The notes beneath the pieces are model-generated. The model was given only the letters and a program-made list of their open reading frames with translations, was not told where the DNA came from and ran no database searches. The translations under genes and the position numbers were made by a program. DNA of 9,437 nucleotides, taken from positions 1-9,437 of the forward strand of contig JAZQUC010000105.1 in the NCBI GenBank assembly GCA_045631075.1, written 5' to 3'. Positions 6,484 through 9,437 of the stretch are shown one piece after another (within the stretch, counting starts at the first letter, position 1; each line of letters opens with the position of its first letter). This stretch comes from Fimenecus sp045631075. Its GTDB lineage: Bacteria; Bacillota; Clostridia; Oscillospirales; Acutalibacteraceae.

Positions 6484-6849
6484 TTATTCACTCTTTTTAT
6501 ATGCATATTCAAAATCAATTGGAGGTGAAGTAACAGAAATATATATAAATTCAGTATCACCATCATTCAATAAACCGTGTATATCATTCTCTTCAAATCT
6601 TACAACATCACCTGAATTAAATATAATTTCTTTATCATTTGCAAGGAGTAGTTTTCCTGTTCCTTTAACAGCATACCAAATCTGTTCCGATGTATCATGT
6701 TTGTGTCTTGGCTGGCTTGCACCGACTTCAAGATGCACCTCTGTTATTGTAACTCGTTTGCTTTTAGAGTTATCAGGATTTATTAGTTGTCTTGAAACGA
6801 CACCGGGATTTGATAACTCTTTTATGTCCTCATATTTTATAAATTCCAT
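6484..6849 (-). CDS. Small single-domain cupin protein
   Basis: A 121-residue protein of the Cupin_2 type. The first cupin motif is RHKHDTSEQIWYAVKG, with His49, His51 and Glu55 or Gln56 as likely metal ligands; the second is SGDVVRFEENDIHGLLN with His91, lacking the usual Pro and Gly. The N-terminus (KYEDIKEL, VVSRQL) resembles sugar-nucleotide or mannose-6-phosphate isomerase-like and quercetinase-like stand-alone cupins, but substrate cannot be told from sequence. No signal peptide. ATG at 6849 has GAGG seven bases upstream. It ends about 58 bases before the XRE promoter region. No convincing promoter of its own was seen; read-through from the metallophosphoesterase gene, 55 bases upstream, is possible. 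Confidence 0.85.
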   Translation of the reverse strand: MEFIKYEDIKELSNPGVVSRQLINPDNSKSKRVTITEVHLEVGASQPRHKHDTSEQIWYAVKGTGKLLLANDKEIIFNSGDVVRFEENDIHGLLNDGDTEFIYISVTSPPIDFEYAYKKSE

Positions 6850-6870
6850 ATTGATACCTCAAATCAACAA

Positions 6871-6892
6871 GGACAGACAAGGATGTCTGTCC
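6871..6892. repeat. GGACAGACA palindrome between metallophosphoesterase and cupin genes
   Basis: Perfect 9-bp inverted repeat GGACAGACA (6871-6879), loop AGGA, TGTCTGTCC (6884-6892), followed by CTACGCG. Similar GACAGAC...GTCTGTCCCTACG elements are, from general knowledge, common interspersed repeats in clostridia. On the - strand the hairpin is followed by TTGTTGATTTG, so it could act as a weak terminator of the metallophosphoesterase gene. A matching fragment is at 5696-5710 (13 of 15 bases identical to 6884-6898). Confidence 0.75.
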
Positions 6893-6904
6893 CTACGCGA
6901 AATT

Positions 6905-7939
6905 TTATTTATCTAATTCTACTGAATGGTCATATACAGGATACCATGTTGATGAACCAAAATTTCTTGCTCTGAAGAGAACTTCATTTTCATATACTTC
7001 CATCTGGAAGCCCATACCACCCCAAGGCACACCATAACGGTTTACTATCATATATGTTGGAAGATTTACGTATGTAACACCATTATGTTTTTCAACACAG
7101 GAAAAACCAAATACATTTTCTACCAACGGTCCATTGATGCCCGTATGAACATGACCGCTTATGAAGAAAACATTCTTGTATTTTTCCATTATTGCTTTAA
7201 CTGTGTCGCTGTTTTCGTTTAATCCGTTGTCAGGCCATATTGTATCAAGACCGTTAACACCGTTACAAGGCACATGACAAACAACAAACATAGGAAGATT
7301 TCTGTCAGCAGCTTCTTTTAAAGAATCATCAAGGAACTGAATCTGTTCAGGACTCATATCAGGAGTGTCCCATGTGTCATCACCATCGTCACAAAGCACA
7401 ACAAATCGATAACCGTTAATATCTGTCTTATAATATGCCTTGTCAATTTTTTCGCCTGACGGATTTAATTTGTTATATAAGTCAACAAATCGCTGTCTTG
7501 CGCCTTCTTGTGTTGTATCGTCAACATGACCAACATCGTGGTTACCCATTGCTGTGACCCAATTTTCAGCACAATCACTTTCAGCCATAATATTGAAGAA
7601 GCTTTCAATCGAAGGTCCATCACCGTAGTTTGTAAGGTCACCTGAAACAATCAAAGCGTCAATTGTATCTCTTGAGCGTTCAAGGTCATTAAGACCGTTT
7701 GCCCATACCCATTCACCGATAGGCCAATCAACATCAATATGTATATCTGAAACAATAGATGCGTTTAAAAGACAATCATCATACATTTCTTCGAAGATTG
7801 TAAGCTCTTTTGCTGTTTCGATTGCATATTCACAACACTCTTTTTTCGCATCAACAATATCCTGAAATGTCAATCCGGGAAAAGTTGTCAATATAATTGC
7901 ATTAACAACTGAAATAATAGATTTAATAGTAACTAACAT
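6905..7939 (-). CDS. Calcineurin-like metallophosphoesterase, probably exported or membrane-anchored
   Basis: A 344-residue metallophosphoesterase (Metallophos domain, about 60-267). All five metal motifs are present: SDIH (64-67), SGDLTNYG (99-106), MGNHD (131-135), CHVP with His222, and SGHVHTG (261-267). The C-terminal 75 residues (from GPLVENVFGF) form a strand-rich cap with many aromatic residues. The first 25 residues are hydrophobic with one early Lys (MLVTIKSIISVVNAIILTTF), suggesting a signal peptide or anchor, but I see no clear cleavage site. Closest look is to phosphodiesterases of the CpdA/Icc and acid-phosphatase-like groups; substrate is not predictable. Start choice: ATG at 7939 has AAGGAG (7947-7952) 7 bases upstream; a longer start at 7993 falls in the -35 element and lacks a ribosome site. 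Confidence 0.9.
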   Translation of the reverse strand: MLVTIKSIISVVNAIILTTFPGLTFQDIVDAKKECCEYAIETAKELTIFEEMYDDCLLNASIVSDIHIDVDWPIGEWVWANGLNDLERSRDTIDALIVSGDLTNYGDGPSIESFFNIMAESDCAENWVTAMGNHDVGHVDDTTQEGARQRFVDLYNKLNPSGEKIDKAYYKTDINGYRFVVLCDDGDDTWDTPDMSPEQIQFLDDSLKEAADRNLPMFVVCHVPCNGVNGLDTIWPDNGLNENSDTVKAIMEKYKNVFFISGHVHTGINGPLVENVFGFSCVEKHNGVTYVNLPTYMIVNRYGVPWGGMGFQMEVYENEVLFRARNFGSSTWYPVYDHSVELDK

Positions 7940-7965
7940 AATGTTTCTCCTTAAGTTTTTTTTAT

Positions 7966-7993
7966 ATTTTAACATAAATATATAATAAAGCAA
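7966..7993 (-). promoter_or_regulatory. Promoter of the metallophosphoesterase gene
   Basis: On the - strand: TTGCTT (7988-7993), 16 bases, then TAAAAT (7966-7971). TG one base before the -10 makes an extended -10 element (TGTTAAAAT). It begins right after the T-tract of the upstream terminator, and the predicted leader is about 20 bases, carrying the AAGGAG site. This supports independent transcription of the gene. Confidence 0.7.
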
Positions 7994-7994
7994 G

Positions 7995-8026
7995 AAAAAA
8001 CTCTCCCGAATTTAATCGGAAGAGTT
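7995..8026 (-). terminator. Rho-independent terminator after the DUF378 gene
   Basis: On the - strand: AACTCTTCCGA (8016-8026) pairs with TCGGGAGAGTT (7999-8009) over 11 bp with one G-U, loop TTAAAT, then a run of T (7995-8000, six T including two in the stem). It starts 9 bases after the DUF378 stop codon. A classic terminator separating it from the metallophosphoesterase promoter. Confidence 0.9.
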
Positions 8027-8035
8027 ATCTGTCAA

Positions 8036-8251
8036 TTACATTTCATCATTTGAAACTAAAATTTCGTTGCGACGGAATAAAAGTGACAAGCACCAGATAC
8101 CTGCAAGTGCAACAAGTGTGTAAACAATTCTGCTGATTATTGCATCCTGTCCACCGAATATCCAGGCTACAAGGTCAAATTGAAAAAGACCGATTGCACC
8201 CCAGTTGATTGCACCAATAACAACGAGAATCAATGAAATTCTGTCAAGCAT
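8036..8251 (-). CDS. DUF378 family small membrane protein
   Basis: A 71-residue protein with two membrane helices, at about 4-22 and 40-60. It shows the DUF378 features: MLDRISLILVVIGAINWG followed by GLFQFDLVAWIFGG, then a second helix RIVYTLVALAGIWCLSLL, and a short charged tail. The GAINWGAIG segment is the family hallmark. Function of the family is unknown. Start choice: ATG at 8251, with AAGGAG (8260-8265) 8 bases upstream; an in-frame GTG at 8260 overlaps that site and would add MNI, so it is rejected. It is followed by its own terminator and preceded by a possible promoter, suggesting a single-gene transcript, although no terminator after metK was seen. Confidence 0.88.
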   Translation of the reverse strand: MLDRISLILVVIGAINWGAIGLFQFDLVAWIFGGQDAIISRIVYTLVALAGIWCLSLLFRRNEILVSNDEM

Positions 8252-8293
8252 TATATTCACTCCTTAAATAGCATCATTTTTATGTGCAACATT

Positions 8294-8323
8294 ATTATGA
8301 GTAATTTTTAATGCTTTATACAA
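8294..8323 (-). promoter_or_regulatory. Possible promoter of the DUF378 gene
   Basis: On the - strand: TTGTAT (8318-8323), 18 bases, then CATAAT (8294-8299), predicting a leader of about 36 bases. The surrounding sequence is very AT-rich, so chance matches are likely; the alternative is read-through from metK. Confidence 0.4.
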
Positions 8324-8333
8324 TTTTTGATTT

Positions 8334-9437
8334 TTAGTTAATTTTTGCTTTTTCTTTTAAAATTTCAACTTTATCTGTCTTTTCCCACATAACATCGCAG
8401 TCGGTTCTGCCAACATGACCATAAGCTGCAAGCTGTTTGTAGATAGGATTACGAAGTTTAAGGTTGTCGATAATTGCAGCAGGACGAAGGTCAAATACTT
8501 CGTTAACAATATCTCCAAGTTCCGAGTCTTTAATAACACCTGTGCCGAATGTATCAACCATAACTGAAACAGGCTTTGCAACACCGATTGCATATGCTAA
8601 CTGAATTTCGCATTTTTTTGCAAGACCTGCAGCAACAATATTTTTGGCAACATATCTTGCAGCATATGCAGCAGAACGGTCAACCTTTGTTGGGTCCTTA
8701 CCTGAGAAAGCACCGCCACCGTGACGAGAATAACCACCGTATGTATCAACGATAATTTTTCTACCTGTAAGACCTGAGTCACCCATAGGACCACCAATAA
8801 CGAATCTACCTGTTGGATTTACAAAAATCTTTGTGTTTTCATCAACAAGATTTGCAGGGATAATTGGGTCAATAACATTTGCCTTGATATCTTCACGAAT
8901 CTGTATAAGTTCAACATCAGCACTATGCTGTGATGATACAACGATAGCATCAATTCTAACTGGATTTCTGTCATCATCATATTCAACAGTAACCTGTGTC
9001 TTACCATCAGCACGAAGATAAGGAAGTGTACCGTCTTTTCTAACCTTTGTAAGCTGAACAGCAAGTTTGTTAGCAAGTGAAATTGGCATTGGCATAAGTT
9101 CAGGTGTTTCATCACAAGCAAAACCGAACATCATACCCTGGTCACCGGCACCATTAAGGTTATAGAAGTCATCATTACCTTCTTTGATTTCCATTGAATT
9201 GTCAACACCAAGAGCAATGTCAGCTGACTGCTTGTCAAGTGCTACAAGAACAGCACAAGTGTTTCCGTCAAAGCCTTTATCACTGTGGTCATAACCGATT
9301 TCAAGAACTGTGTTACGAACGATTTCAGGAATGTTTACCTGAGCTTTTGATGTGATTTCACCCATAACAAGAACTTGTCCTGTTGTTACTGTTGTTTCAC
9401 AAGAAGTCGGATCGTAGCCATGTCGTTCTGTGAGCCA
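8334..9437 (-). CDS. metK: S-adenosylmethionine synthase, N-terminus cut off by window
   Basis: Cytoplasmic enzyme making S-adenosylmethionine from methionine and ATP, the methyl donor used by TrmK among others. The frame stays open to the right edge, giving 367 residues; about the first 30 are outside. Motifs: VTTGQVLVMGEI near the edge, GAGDQG (9135-9152) of the active site, MPMPISLA, PTGRFVIGGPMGDSGLTGRK, YGGYSRHGGGAFSGKDP with the phosphate loop, and DRSAAYAARYVAKN. The C-terminus GRTDCDVMWEKTDK is typical. The ATG at 9365 is an internal Met, not the start. The edge segment WLTERHGYDPTSCETT departs from the common QDP..RVACE form. No terminator is seen in the 82 bases before the DUF378 gene. 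Any SAM riboswitch would lie beyond the window. Confidence 0.97.
   Translation of the reverse strand, partial: WLTERHGYDPTSCETTVTTGQVLVMGEITSKAQVNIPEIVRNTVLEIGYDHSDKGFDGNTCAVLVALDKQSADIALGVDNSMEIKEGNDDFYNLNGAGDQGMMFGFACDETPELMPMPISLANKLAVQLTKVRKDGTLPYLRADGKTQVTVEYDDDRNPVRIDAIVVSSQHSADVELIQIREDIKANVIDPIIPANLVDENTKIFVNPTGRFVIGGPMGDSGLTGRKIIVDTYGGYSRHGGGAFSGKDPTKVDRSAAYAARYVAKNIVAAGLAKKCEIQLAYAIGVAKPVSVMVDTFGTGVIKDSELGDIVNEVFDLRPAAIIDNLKLRNPIYKQLAAYGHVGRTDCDVMWEKTDKVEILKEKAKIN

Noticed and set aside
6464..6916. 150-codon open frame on the + strand antisense to the cupin gene
   Set aside because: It mirrors the cupin gene, lacks a good ribosome site and shows no recognisable domain; the - strand frame has clear cupin motifs.
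7940..7993. Longer N-terminus (18 extra residues) of the metallophosphoesterase
   Set aside because: The upstream start lies in the -35 element of a good promoter and has no ribosome site; the ATG at 7939 has AAGGAG at proper distance.
8252..8333. Terminator after metK
   Set aside because: The 82 bases are AT-rich with only weak complementarity and no stable GC-containing stem.

Overview
The window looks like chromosome of a low-GC member of the Firmicutes, most likely a gut-type clostridium. This is inferred from strong AGGAG/GAGGTGAT-type ribosome binding sites, AT-rich intergenic DNA, the trmK-nif3 gene pair also seen in bacilli and clostridia, an RqcH-type NFACT protein, and an isoleucyl-tRNA synthetase that reads as the eukaryote-like type 2. 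I cannot name a genus from sequence alone.

The left half (1-5446) is on the + strand and is largely concerned with translation. It starts inside ileS, whose 3' two-thirds is present, followed three bases after its stop by a 70-residue DUF1858 redox-disulfide protein. A 14-bp hairpin follows. Then come trmK (tRNA A22 methyltransferase), a short-form Nif3/YqfO metal protein and rqcH (ribosome quality control), packed with an overlap of 13 bases and a gap of 9 bases and closed by a GC-rich terminator at 5459-5495.

The convergent gap (5447-5756) separates the + strand genes from the - strand genes. It carries four copies of an interspersed palindromic repeat (GTCAyyCTGA...GAArrrTCT), in two types whose stems differ by compensatory base changes.

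The right half is all on the - strand. Read from the right edge it contains metK (truncated at its N-terminus by the window), a DUF378 small membrane protein with its own terminator, a metallophosphoesterase with a good extended -10 promoter and a hydrophobic N-terminus, a small cupin preceded by a second kind of palindromic repeat, and a membrane-bound XRE-type regulator with a near-consensus promoter. The three - strand genes at 5757, 6905 and 8036 are best started at an internal ATG, not at the longest possible start; in two of them the longer GTG start lies inside the Shine-Dalgarno sequence.

I do not see a defence system, mobile element, CRISPR array or new multi-gene system here. The most unusual points are the signature-motif departures in IleRS, the terminator-like hairpin almost touching trmK, and the covarying repeat cluster.
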